Source: a virus. From it: a stretch of DNA of 30,924 nucleotides. The position numbers were made by a program, and so were the translations under genes. Below, piece by piece: positions 17,459 to 23,996 of the stretch (position 1 is the stretch's first letter; each line of letters starts with the position of its first letter). The notes under the pieces were generated by a model. It was given only the letters and a program-made list of their open reading frames with translations, made no database searches and was not told where the DNA came from. The stretch covers positions 1 through 30,924 of the IMG/VR virus record IMGVR_UViG_3300038856_000046. One strand, given 5' to 3'.

Positions 17459-17892
17459 TTCTTTACAAACTCCTTAGGGTTGATGCGACCGGTTTTAACT
17501 GCCCAGTACACAAAATGTGCATGAGCAACTTTAGCGTGAGAAAGAGGATCACTTCGAGGTGGCTTTCTCTTTTCCATAAAGCGAAAACCTAGACTATAAT
17601 ACTGTGCAGCTTGTTTAATCAATTTTACTTTATTGTCTTCTGCCCAACTTTCAACTCTTCCTATAGCCCTAGCCGTTGTTAATCTTGATCCTGTGTGTGC
17701 TTGTGCTTTGTGTTCATAGACGATGTAATCCTCACACAAACAAATTTTAATACCTGTGAATTGGTCAAGAAAAGGTTTAAGTTCTTTGTAGGGTATGCAT
17801 TGTAAAAGCTTCAGACTGTAGCGGTCATCATATATTGCAATACCATTAGTCTCTCCAGGATCAATTGCTATGTATTTAATATCATCGTACAT
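17455..17892 (-). CDS. RuvC-like Holliday junction resolvase
   Basis: The 145-aa RNase H-fold protein starts IAIDPGETNGIAIYDD (catalytic D11 candidate), has CEDY with E54, and HTGSRLTTARAIGRVE, the helical segment typical of RuvC-like phage enzymes. The final motif, usually H-x-x-D-A, reads SHAKVAHAHFVYW, with Val in place of the expected Asp; D115 a few residues upstream might substitute. The family resolves branched DNA before packaging. It lies between zinc-knuckle genes and the UDG gene with overlaps on both sides. Enzyme activity is therefore uncertain. A repeated-word copy at 17815 encodes R-Y-S here. Confidence 0.8.
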   Translation of the reverse strand: MYDDIKYIAIDPGETNGIAIYDDRYSLKLLQCIPYKELKPFLDQFTGIKICLCEDYIVYEHKAQAHTGSRLTTARAIGRVESWAEDNKVKLIKQAAQYYSLGFRFMEKRKPPRSDPLSHAKVAHAHFVYWAVKTGRINPKEFVKK

Positions 17893-18169
17893 TTTTCAGA
17901 TAACTCTCAATTGGCAATAAAGCGTTCTTAATATAAGGATCGGTTTCTCCTTTGATTCTTTCTCGTAAATATTGAGCAAGCTGTTTGTAGTGTTCCCATT
18001 CATCTTTATCTACAGTAATCGTATGAAATTCTTGATTATGTTGCTTTCTAATAGTTTCAATAGGATCTAAATTTATAAGTTCCCAATCTGTTATAAAATA
18101 TGTCCATTTACAATTTTTACGTTCACAGCGAATAGTACCTTTTTCAATATAGAGTGGAGTTTTATTCAC
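17882..18169 (-). CDS. Zinc-knuckle protein, paralogue A
   Basis: I choose GTG at 18169: it has GAGGAG upstream and makes the GTGA overlap used in this operon, whereas an earlier in-frame TTG at 18193 has no site. The 95-aa product begins MNKTPLYIEKGTIRC and continues as a C-x4-C-x-W-T-Y knuckle with His pair QHNQEFH about 25 residues later, a C2H2-like metal site. The C-terminal part is a charged helix. It resembles the next gene upstream in start, knuckle and spacing, so the two are probably tandem duplicates. A nucleic-acid-binding role is inferred. Confidence 0.7.
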   Translation of the reverse strand: MNKTPLYIEKGTIRCERKNCKWTYFITDWELINLDPIETIRKQHNQEFHTITVDKDEWEHYKQLAQYLRERIKGETDPYIKNALLPIESYLKNVR

Positions 18170-18471
18170 TTTAACTCCTCTTCTAAATTCCAAGTATACT
18201 TTTGAATCTCAGAAATTAATTTCTCGTAAGAATCTATTAAACCTCGTCTAGATTCACCTGCCTCTACTTCAATTTTAGCATTTTTTTGCAGACGAATATA
18301 ACTTACTAAAATCTGCTTAGGAATTACAGTGCAATGTTTGTTAATATAATGTTCATCACATTCTCTAACAACATGATTTAATCCATTTTCAAATTCTAAA
18401 TTATAAGTCCAAGAACAATCTTGACACTGAGCTGTATTAGCTTCTATATAGAAGCGGTGAGTGAAGTTCAC
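18166..18471 (-). CDS. Zinc-knuckle protein, paralogue B
   Basis: The 101-aa product starts at GTG 18471 (GTGA overlap with the previous stop). It begins MNFTHRFYIEANTAQC and has C-x2-C-x-W-T-Y followed by a CDEHYINKH segment that can supply His ligands. The alignment with paralogue A (M-N-x-T, YIE, C..C-x-W-T-Y, H...H-T) is clear by eye. The C-terminal half is a long charged helix (LQKNAKIEVEAGESRRGLID). The gene pair sits between the polymerase and RuvC-like genes, suggesting replication or recombination accessory factors. Confidence 0.7.
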   Translation of the reverse strand: MNFTHRFYIEANTAQCQDCSWTYNLEFENGLNHVVRECDEHYINKHCTVIPKQILVSYIRLQKNAKIEVEAGESRRGLIDSYEKLISEIQKYTWNLEEELK

Positions 18472-18653
18472 TTCCTACATCCTTTCTCTAGAGAACAAGA
18501 ATCATAAAGGTTTTTGTATCTAAGTAACCCTAATAATCCGAAATCATCTAGAATTTTCTGTTCATCTTTTGAAAGTGTTTTTCTAAGATTATTGTGCCTT
18601 CTATCTTGTAGTCGCTTCCAAATAAACCAAGGCAACCAACCAGGAATTTTCAT
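18468..18653 (-). CDS. Small unknown protein, 61 aa
   Basis: It starts in an ATGA overlap with the polymerase stop. The N-terminus is Trp/Pro-rich (KIPGWLPWFIWKRLQDRR), then a helix-prone basic and acidic part. It has two cysteines near the end (DSCSLEKGCRK). No family is recognised. The Trp-rich, amphipathic start could touch membrane or protein partners. Confidence 0.6.
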   Translation of the reverse strand: MKIPGWLPWFIWKRLQDRRHNNLRKTLSKDEQKILDDFGLLGLLRYKNLYDSCSLEKGCRK

Positions 18654-19840
18654 TTTTTACCCCATTCCTTATAATCTACAGCAAATTTAACTCCCATTTC
18701 AGAAGATTCGGGAACAGCTTCTAAAGTTTGCTTAATAGATTCTAACGTTGATTCTGTGCAATGTTCTGCGGGCAATTCAACTAACACAGAGTCATGAACT
18801 GTCAGAACTAGAGGATAATTAATTGATCTGCGCAATCTCAACATACTTCTTTTTACGATTTCAAATGCTCCTCCTTGAACGTAGGAGTTGAAAGCTTTTC
18901 TGTGATCAAAAGTTAGATGTCGACGACGACCCGTCCAGTATTCAATAAAACCATCTTGCATAGCTATGTGTTTAGCTTGATCTATTGATTTTTTAATATT
19001 GGGATAAGCTCTAAAAAAGTCTCTCTTCATTTCTGTTGCGGATTCTATATCTAATTTAAAGATTAGAGCAATTTTAGCAATACCAGCACCATATAAAGTC
19101 ATATAGAAAAATAACTTAACTGAATCTCTATCCCATCCAAGGCGATCTGCCATTACTTGAAAAACATCAATACCATAAGAGAAAGCATCTAATAAGTCTT
19201 GCTCTACCGCTACAGCCGCGGATAATCTAGTTTCAAGTTGTTTATAGTCAAACTCAATAAGTCGCGTGGAAGAAAGGTCGGGCCAAGGTTTCTCTAGCAG
19301 AAGATGAAGGTCTGTATTTCGAGGAATAAATGCTTTCTTTAAATCTCCATTCCATTCTTTCTCAGACTCTCTTGGAATTTGCTGAAGATTAGGTAATTCG
19401 CAAGAACAGCGACCTGTGCGTGTACCATGGGGTTTATAATTAGGATGTATAATACCCTTTTTATCTGCTAAATCTAAATAAGCTTTATAGTTAGATGAAT
19501 AGGTTTTTTGCCATCCTCTATAACGGGCAACTTTTTGAGCTACATCACTGCCATCAGCTTCAAGCAGTTCTTGATATTCTTCAAGTGCATGTTTATCAAA
19601 AGAAGGATTACCTTTCTCTGTTCGCTTTAGAACAGGATATCCCATTTCTCCTAATAAGAACTCTCCAAGTTGTTTTGTACTACCAGGGTTCCAACCTAAC
19701 TCTGTTTGAATTTGACTACAGATTTGTCGTCCTTTAGCTAACTTAGGTCTACAAAATTCTGCATCTCTCTTAACTCCATTGTGCTTAAGTTCTTTAAGCA
19801 GCCTAATATAGTCTGACTCGATTTCCCACAAGGTAGGCAT
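18650..19840 (-). CDS. polA: Family A DNA polymerase, polymerase domain only
   Basis: This replicative polymerase copies phage DNA. Its 396 aa cover thumb, palm and fingers: a thumb-side NPGSTKQLGEFLLGEMG (51-67), RTGRCSCELPNLQQIP (141-156), motif A FDYKQLETR (197-205), motif B R238...K242...Y246...YG (250-251), GRRRHLTF (304-311) and motif C TVHDS (347-351). Motif C has Ser where HDE is standard; the catalytic Asp350 is kept. The position matching E. coli Phe762 is Tyr246. There is no 3'-5' exonuclease domain; a separate exonuclease lies about 4.4 kb upstream in the operon. ATG follows AGGTGATTAA. It resembles the family in other phages that split or shorten PolA. Confidence 0.93.
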   Translation of the reverse strand: MPTLWEIESDYIRLLKELKHNGVKRDAEFCRPKLAKGRQICSQIQTELGWNPGSTKQLGEFLLGEMGYPVLKRTEKGNPSFDKHALEEYQELLEADGSDVAQKVARYRGWQKTYSSNYKAYLDLADKKGIIHPNYKPHGTRTGRCSCELPNLQQIPRESEKEWNGDLKKAFIPRNTDLHLLLEKPWPDLSSTRLIEFDYKQLETRLSAAVAVEQDLLDAFSYGIDVFQVMADRLGWDRDSVKLFFYMTLYGAGIAKIALIFKLDIESATEMKRDFFRAYPNIKKSIDQAKHIAMQDGFIEYWTGRRRHLTFDHRKAFNSYVQGGAFEIVKRSMLRLRRSINYPLVLTVHDSVLVELPAEHCTESTLESIKQTLEAVPESSEMGVKFAVDYKEWGKK

Positions 19841-20086
19841 TTAATCACCTGCTGTATAGGAAAATTTGTAGGTTGCTCCGTAGATATTGTTATTGTGATC
19901 AAATAATATTAGGTTTCTTGTATAAATATGAACTAATAATTTACTCTCAATAGACTCCTTCAAATACATATATGGCTTTTTTTGAGTCGCAGTTTGTATA
20001 GAAATTTCAAGTTTAGGAACTCGTATTATTTGAGGTGCAGGACCATCTTCTAAAATTGCGGTTAACACTAGATAACTTTCACACAC
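19841..20086 (-). CDS. Small unknown protein, 81 aa
   Basis: This ends immediately before the polymerase ATG. The start is uncertain: GTG 20086 overlaps the upstream gene by 19 bases, and GTG 20068 (V7) is an alternative. The sequence is beta-prone (TAILEDGPAPQIIRVPKLEISIQTAT and LLVHIYTRNLILFDHNNNIYGATYKF in outline). No family is recognised. Confidence 0.55.
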   Translation of the reverse strand: MCESYLVLTAILEDGPAPQIIRVPKLEISIQTATQKKPYMYLKESIESKLLVHIYTRNLILFDHNNNIYGATYKFSYTAGD

Positions 20087-20250
20087 GTAGCTACAGCAAT
20101 GGCTAAAGAATTAGCATTAAATTCAGAAATAAGAATTCCCTCTCTGGCATAAGCTTTGTTATGATGTACTACAATCCAAATCTGATTTCCTGAATTGGGA
20201 CCAAATATACTAATGTCGTAGCCTTTCATAACTGCTTCAACTAGGGTCAT
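20068..20250 (-). CDS. Small unknown protein, 60 aa
   Basis: It starts at ATG 20250 in an ATGA overlap with a 47-aa upstream gene. The sequence, MTLVEAVMKGYDISIFGPNS followed by NQIWIVVHHNKAYAREGILISE, suggests a small alpha/beta fold. The segment LAIAVATCVKV is encoded with a GCTGTAGC word near 20083. No function is assigned. Confidence 0.55.
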   Translation of the reverse strand: MTLVEAVMKGYDISIFGPNSGNQIWIVVHHNKAYAREGILISEFNANSLAIAVATCVKVI

Positions 20251-20390
20251 TTTTGTTTCCTACTCTCTAATGCTCCCATAACCCACCAACGTTTACAAGT
20301 GCCATAAACTCCTGAATCTACAAAACCTTCTCTTGGATGCAATTTATCAAAAAGCTTTTCAAGTTCTTCTTTAGTGATTCTGCGAGTCAT
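20247..20390 (-). CDS. Small unknown protein, 47 aa
   Basis: ATG at 20390 has AGGAATAA just upstream and the TGA overlaps the next ATG. The product starts MTRRITKEELEKLFDKLHP and ends CKRWWVMGALESRKQK. The helical N-terminus and Trp pair give no family match. It fills the gap of about 150 bases between two certain frames and keeps the overlap pattern, which supports it. Confidence 0.6.
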   Translation of the reverse strand: MTRRITKEELEKLFDKLHPREGFVDSGVYGTCKRWWVMGALESRKQK

Positions 20391-20396
20391 TTATTC

Positions 20397-20714
20397 CTAT
20401 TTCTCCAAATAGGCTATACCAAAGTGTAACTCTGCTGCTTGAGTATGCAGTTCCATTAACCACGGAGCATATAGAGCACGAGCTGCAGAGACATTACGCC
20501 TCTGATATTCCTCTATAGTAAGAATGAAATCATCTACTCTTTGAAGATATTCTTTAGCTTTCTCTAAATGAGAGTTATGTTGTAAATTGCTCCTAACGTA
20601 GTAATTGTTTCCTTTCCAACAAATTACATTTCTATCATTGCTAGCAAAAATTTCTGGTCCGAGAACGATTACGTTGCCCTCTTCATAAGGATATTTATCC
20701 TGTACGCTATCCAT
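20397..20714 (-). CDS. Unknown early protein, 105 aa
   Basis: ATG 20714 is preceded by GGAGG about 10 bases away. The sequence has an acidic N-terminus (DSVQDKYPYEEGNVIVLGPE), an NYYVRSNLQHNSHLEKAKEYL segment and a helical C-terminus (APWLMELHTQAAELHFGIAYL). No family is recognised. It is directly downstream of the GC-rich island. Confidence 0.6.
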   Translation of the reverse strand: MDSVQDKYPYEEGNVIVLGPEIFASNDRNVICWKGNNYYVRSNLQHNSHLEKAKEYLQRVDDFILTIEEYQRRNVSAARALYAPWLMELHTQAAELHFGIAYLEK

Positions 20715-20717
20715 AAC

Positions 20718-20807
20718 TTATGTGCCTCCAATTGTGATTAATCCCAGCCCTCTGACCAGGGAAAACAGCCTGAGAGCGCCTGTAACAAGATCAACACCTC
20801 TACCCAT
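20718..20807 (-). CDS. Possible 29-aa amphipathic peptide in GC-rich island
   Basis: ATG 20807 opens a frame with product beginning MGRGVDLVTGALRL and ending GLITIGGT. It ends in TAA just before the next gene's start region. It is hydrophobic with one or two basic residues, like small membrane-active peptides. No convincing ribosome-binding sequence is seen and the codons are GC-rich, unlike the rest of the window. It could be spurious; the surrounding DNA may act at the DNA or RNA level. Confidence 0.25.
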   Translation of the reverse strand: MGRGVDLVTGALRLFSLVRGLGLITIGGT

Positions 20808-20880
20808 AGGATCACACCAGGACCATGATCACCAGGTCTCAGCGTGGCTGACAGCGGCCCGGTGCCTCCCCAGGTCTGGT
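20741..20880. other. GC-rich non-coding island in the early arm
   Basis: In this 140-base stretch 83 bases are G or C (59 percent), versus high 30s for the window. It is part of a 169-base gap, the longest between leftward genes. It holds four CCAGG words (near 20755, 20817, 20832 and 20870), two of them extending to CCAGGTCT. Only a 29-aa peptide is a possible coding content. No tRNA cloverleaf was found. It could be an origin, a structured RNA or transferred DNA. Confidence 0.6.
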
Positions 20881-20883
20881 CGC

Positions 20884-21129
20884 CTACTCGTATCTTAGAG
20901 CATTAAGAGGAATATGTTCCATTATTCTTTTTTCAGTAGCTTTATCTGAAATTACGATAGATAAAGCCATTGTTACATTGTCATTGTCATATGTAATTCT
21001 TGAAACTTTGACATTGCCTACATTGAGATTTAATTTTTTGCAATATTCTATTAACTCAGATACATTGGGTCCATGGTCTAACTCAAGCATTAAGATATCT
21101 GCAAATTTTCTCACTCCTACAATTTTCAT
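20884..21129 (-). CDS. Unknown early protein, 81 aa
   Basis: It starts at ATG 21129 within an ATGA overlap. The sequence MKIVGVRKFADILMLELDHG followed by PNVSELIEYCKKLNLNVGNVKV and VTMALSIVISD predicts an alpha/beta sandwich (ferredoxin-like order). No family is recognised. Its product end abuts the GC-rich island. Confidence 0.6.
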   Translation of the reverse strand: MKIVGVRKFADILMLELDHGPNVSELIEYCKKLNLNVGNVKVSRITYDNDNVTMALSIVISDKATEKRIMEHIPLNALRYE

Positions 21130-21299
21130 TTCTTCTTATTTCCTATGCTTAAGAATTCAAGTGCAGGTACTTCTATAACAACTCGCTGTCCGGCAACATC
21201 TTCGACAGTGATAGTAACTTGAGTATTTTCAGGATCAGGATGAGGTGTGACTGTTGCTTTCGCTTTCGTATCAAAAATAAGGTGTGCAAAAATTCTCAT
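21126..21299 (-). CDS. Small unknown protein, 57 aa
   Basis: ATG 21299 follows AAGGTCAGAATTA and TGA overlaps the next ATG. The product, MRIFAHLIFDTKAKATVTPH then PDPENTQVTITVEDVAGQRV and a KKK end, is mainly beta-strand. No family is recognised. The start context and overlap support a real gene. Confidence 0.62.
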   Translation of the reverse strand: MRIFAHLIFDTKAKATVTPHPDPENTQVTITVEDVAGQRVVIEVPALEFLSIGNKKK

Positions 21300-21317
21300 T
21301 AATTCTGACCTTCATTT

Positions 21318-21575
21318 CTATTCGTTACCACTAAATCTTGCTGTAGACCGAGAACCTACCCTATTTGCAGCAATTGAAGTTAAATAAGAGAGTAAAAAGC
21401 CTGCTACAGCCGCAGAACCTAAGCCTTGCCAATTAGTTTCCCATAAGTCTAAGACTAAATCACCTGCTCCCCAAAATAGGAGCATAGCTTGAGCACCACC
21501 ACGAATAGCTAGCTCCACAGCTTCTTTATGGAAGCTTCTTCTCCAAATCTGGCCTGTCGGTTGCAAAGCGCACAT
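21318..21575 (-). CDS. Holin (r1t-like)
   Basis: The 85-aa protein has two membrane segments (about 24-42, AIRGGAQAMLLFWGAGDLVL; about 51-70, GLGSAAVAGFLLSYLTSIAA), a Trp-containing turn between them and a charged tail. The pattern, helix with Gly-Gly-Ala-Gln-Ala, then W-x-x-G-L-x-x-A-x-x-A-G-x-L-L-S-x-L-T-S, matches the r1t type of phage holins of Gram-positive hosts. It would form lesions in the cytoplasmic membrane at lysis. The start is uncertain: ATG 21575 has AAGG directly against it, and TTG 21566 has better spacing. It lies in the early-type operon, about 0.9 kb downstream of a lysin candidate. Confidence 0.75.
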   Translation of the reverse strand: MCALQPTGQIWRRSFHKEAVELAIRGGAQAMLLFWGAGDLVLDLWETNWQGLGSAAVAGFLLSYLTSIAANRVGSRSTARFSGNE

Positions 21576-21789
21576 CCTTAACTGGAATCTTATGGAAAGC
21601 AGCTGCTGACTTAATTAGCCACTCTAGATGAGTAAAAGAAGATGAGACAACCCATCTAGCAATAAAACTGTCTAGATGCAATATAGTAGTTTCAGTTTCA
21701 CCGCTGACTAAAACTATCGCATTAGATCTAATACTAAAATGAGCGTCAGGGTGTAGCGGAGTCTCAGTCACCTTTGTCGGTCCTTTCAT
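21526..21789 (-). CDS. Unknown protein, 87 aa
   Basis: It overlaps the holin start by 50 bases and the upstream gene by 26 bases. Predicted strands and a helix (VLVSGETETTILHLDSFIAR; FTHLEWLIKSAAAFHKIP) indicate a compact fold. GTG within the first ten codons could be the real start. A repeated-word copy at 21750-21759 lies near its start and encodes TPLHP. No family is recognised. Confidence 0.55.
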   Translation of the reverse strand: MKGPTKVTETPLHPDAHFSIRSNAIVLVSGETETTILHLDSFIARWVVSSSFTHLEWLIKSAAAFHKIPVKDVRFATDRPDLEKKLP

Positions 21790-22012
21790 CTATAGCATAC
21801 TGAACTGGTTTGTGAAAATGATTAGGATTTTTGCAATGATCCGGATTTCTCTCTCGCCATGCTTCAATTTCTTTAATAGCTTCATGAACTTCTTTTGCCT
21901 GATCGAAAAGACCCATCCATTTGCAAACCTGAGCATAGTAGCGAATAGCTTCCAAAGCTATATTGTCTTTTGCCTTGATTGTAAACTTTGGCATAGGGTC
22001 AGAGTAGTTCAC
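21764..22012 (-). CDS. Unknown helical protein, 82 aa
   Basis: It starts at GTG 22012 in a GTGA overlap. Its core, LEAIRYYAQVCKWMGLFDQA followed by KEVHEAIKEIEAWRERNPDH, is a helical pair with Cys and His near the C-terminus (HCKNPNHFHK). The helical-repeat-like composition recalls small phage proteins of unknown function. No function is assigned. Confidence 0.6.
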   Translation of the reverse strand: MNYSDPMPKFTIKAKDNIALEAIRYYAQVCKWMGLFDQAKEVHEAIKEIEAWRERNPDHCKNPNHFHKPVQYAIDERTDKGD

Positions 22013-22242
22013 TTATCAAGTCCTAACGTTTCGATGTTTTGAGCAAAGAAGAAAACTAACTTAGAGACAGCTTCTTTGGATAAGGTAAATCGTGTTAGCT
22101 CCTCTCCGTCATTAGTGACAACAGCAATACCTGCAACAACCTGTGGTGACTCTAAATCATAAACAAAAGCAAATCTGAGATTATCAGCGTCAAGGTGAGG
22201 TACGGAATCAACGTATTCTAAAGGCTGCTCAGTTCTTCCCAT
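22009..22242 (-). CDS. Unknown protein, 77 aa
   Basis: ATG 22242 has GGGAAG five bases upstream and lies inside the end of the upstream gene. The sequence (NLRFAFVYDLESPQVVAGIA; FTLSKEAVSKLVFFFAQNIE) is alpha/beta. No family is recognised. Confidence 0.6.
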   Translation of the reverse strand: MGRTEQPLEYVDSVPHLDADNLRFAFVYDLESPQVVAGIAVVTNDGEELTRFTLSKEAVSKLVFFFAQNIETLGLDK

Positions 22243-22448
22243 AAGAACTTCCCATCAAACTTTAGAGTGCGATAAGTTTGAATCATGCCAAACTTCTTTT
22301 CCTTAGTAGGTTCTGATGTAGTTGATTCAATAAATTCAGCAGCTATGTCTAAAATATCTTTGTAGTTACTTGACTTTGGAGTAACAGAACCTAATCTACT
22401 GTAGATAGTTAAGGTCTTGTCTCCCTCGATTGCAATGATGTAATCCAT
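22218..22448 (-). CDS. Unknown protein, 76 aa
   Basis: It starts in a TAATG overlap with the lysin gene. The sequence MDYIIAIEGDKTLTIYSRLG is followed by a helical stretch (SNYKDILDIAAEFIESTTSE) and a strand-rich end. No family is recognised. It is translationally coupled to the lysin candidate by the overlap. Confidence 0.6.
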   Translation of the reverse strand: MDYIIAIEGDKTLTIYSRLGSVTPKSSNYKDILDIAAEFIESTTSEPTKEKKFGMIQTYRTLKFDGKFLWEELSSL

Positions 22449-23419
22449 TACTCAGCTCTTTCAAACCTAACTGTAATAGTATCGGGAGCATCTTGTCCAG
22501 GTTCTCCTTGGAATTCTTCCTTGTTAGTCATTAAATATTGCTTTAGAGATTCGATAATTTCTTCTGTGTCTGCGGAAGGGAATTTATCTCTATTACTCTC
22601 AAACCAAGTAGTGATCTCTTTCTTTACTTGAGTTATAGTAATCTTCCCCTTGTTAGCTAATTTTTCATCCATATCTTCTGCGTGCCAACCTGTGATCTCT
22701 TTTAGATCAGGATTTTGATAGCCGAAGACTGTTCTAGAAGCTTTTACTGCTCTGGTAACTCCCTCACCCCAAATACCATCATAGCGCCAATCTTCAGGAT
22801 CTTCTTCAGGATTGATGGTATCAAAACCTAATTTGACTAATCTTCTCTGTAGGTATCTAACACGTTGACCTCTGTCGCCTTCTTTAAGACCAATAATACC
22901 CATGTCCTCTTCTTCACCTACCCATTCCTCATAAGAGACTCCATTAACAACAGTCATGAAGTCTGCAAGTAACTTACGATTTTGTGTAAAGGCGCGGAAG
23001 ATACTATAGTGCTTATGCCATAAATGGCTAAGATCAGAAGTTACTTTAAACCAAGCATCTGTTAGACTATTGTGACGTAATCCTACAACTGTCTTACCAT
23101 CTAGAGTCCCGAAGAACTCTCTCAAGATGTTGCAACGAGGATCACGAGGATCTAGACAAGAATCCATAACTCTCTTAGTGACAATTTTCATTTGCTCATC
23201 ACTAAGAGTTAAGTCAAATCCTGCACAAAGTTCTCCTGAACCTTGCTTATCTAGTAGTAAAATAACAGAATAATTTGTTGGAGGATTACCGTTTCTATCT
23301 TCATGATAGCCTGTTTTAGGATTAAAGAAACCTCCTAAACGTTTTCCTGGAACTGTGCATTCTAACCACAGTTCTTCCCACATTTCATCTGAGATGCGCT
23401 CTGGAATAGGATTGGTCAT
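22448..23419 (-). CDS. Lysin candidate with peptidoglycan-binding domain
   Basis: The 323-aa protein has, from about residue 175 to 240, a PG_binding_1-type domain: LKEGDRGQRVRYLQRRLVKL, then DGIWGEGVTRAVKASRTVFG. The N-terminal part has TVVGLRHNSLTDAWFKVTSD followed by LSHLWHKHYSIFRAFT, a motif I have seen in peptidoglycan-related proteins of actinobacteria and their phages. No classical amidase or muramidase catalytic set is evident. No signal peptide is seen, so release would need the nearby holin. The C-terminus is acidic. It could be an endolysin with a novel catalytic N-domain, or a wall-binding protein. Confidence 0.7.
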   Translation of the reverse strand: MTNPIPERISDEMWEELWLECTVPGKRLGGFFNPKTGYHEDRNGNPPTNYSVILLLDKQGSGELCAGFDLTLSDEQMKIVTKRVMDSCLDPRDPRCNILREFFGTLDGKTVVGLRHNSLTDAWFKVTSDLSHLWHKHYSIFRAFTQNRKLLADFMTVVNGVSYEEWVGEEEDMGIIGLKEGDRGQRVRYLQRRLVKLGFDTINPEEDPEDWRYDGIWGEGVTRAVKASRTVFGYQNPDLKEITGWHAEDMDEKLANKGKITITQVKKEITTWFESNRDKFPSADTEEIIESLKQYLMTNKEEFQGEPGQDAPDTITVRFERAE

Positions 23420-23535
23420 GTGAAGATCACCGCTACTGTGATTAAAGCCGCAAGAATAACAACAGTAAAACTTACTGTAGCTATGGCAGCCTTAATGTCT
23501 CTGCATTCCTCGCATTTACATTTAAGCAGGATCAT
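23416..23535 (-). CDS. Small CxCxxC membrane protein, 39 aa
   Basis: ATG 23535 lies inside the end of the upstream gene with GGAG ten bases before, and TGA overlaps the lysin ATG. The product begins MILLKCKCEECRDIKAAI and continues into a hydrophobic segment (TVSFTVVILAALITVAVIFT). Three clustered cysteines precede one transmembrane helix. It may be a lysis accessory (spanin or antiholin-like), but this is inference from neighbours only. Confidence 0.5.
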   Translation of the reverse strand: MILLKCKCEECRDIKAAIATVSFTVVILAALITVAVIFT

Positions 23536-23722
23536 TGAAAATCAACTCCAATTCACCTTCACGAAGTTTGTTGAATCTTTCTTCATTGAGAATTTTGACT
23601 TTACCTGTAGAATCTTCTTTAATTTCCCAACGATTAGGAGACCCTACCGGATCGGTTTGTCTGGCTGACCAACCCTTCTCTGCGTCGAATAGGTGCCACG
23701 ACGTTGGTGGAAGTTGCTCCAT
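23522..23722 (-). CDS. Unknown protein, 66 aa
   Basis: ATG 23722 has GGAG at eight bases. The sequence MEQLPPTSWHLFDAEKGWSA followed by WEIKEDSTGKVKILNEERFN and an acidic C-terminus gives no family match. It shares 89 bases with the upstream frame, whose C-terminus looks low in conserved character. Both starts have ribosome-binding sequences. Confidence 0.55.
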   Translation of the reverse strand: MEQLPPTSWHLFDAEKGWSARQTDPVGSPNRWEIKEDSTGKVKILNEERFNKLREGELELIFNDPA

Positions 23723-23990
23723 TTCTAATTCTCCATTCTAGATCCATACAATAATACAGTCTCTCAACTTCTCCTCGCCAGAAGTTGTACTTAGCTAAGT
23801 AACCTTGAAGAAGCTTAACTTTAGCCTCTACTTCTTTTATTCTGATGTAGATATTATCTTCGTCAAAAATTCCTTGTCGATAGCAAATCTTTCTTTCTCT
23901 CTCTTCTAAAGCTTCAGATAAATTTGTATAAGCTGCCTTCCATTTTTCACATTGTTTGTTAGCTTTTAGAAATCCATCATATGTACTCAT
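23634..23990 (-). CDS. Coiled-coil unknown protein, 118 aa
   Basis: ATG 23990 has AGGG four bases upstream. The first 60 residues are helical and charged (KANKQCEKWKAAYTNLSEAL; IRIKEVEAKVKLLQGYLAKY). The last 30 residues overlap the next gene and look less structured. No family is recognised. Confidence 0.55.
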   Translation of the reverse strand: MSTYDGFLKANKQCEKWKAAYTNLSEALEERERKICYRQGIFDEDNIYIRIKEVEAKVKLLQGYLAKYNFWRGEVERLYYCMDLEWRIRNGATSTNVVAPIRRREGLVSQTNRSGRVS

Positions 23991-23996
23991 TTTACC

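Noticed and set aside
20715-20883. tRNA or known riboswitch in the GC-rich island
   Set aside because: No cloverleaf, T-loop or CCA-proximal stem could be drawn, and no recognised riboswitch core was found.
23420-23741. Rightward open frames opposite the lysin upstream region
   Set aside because: They oppose three small leftward genes that have ribosome-binding sites and overlaps, and lack such sites themselves.
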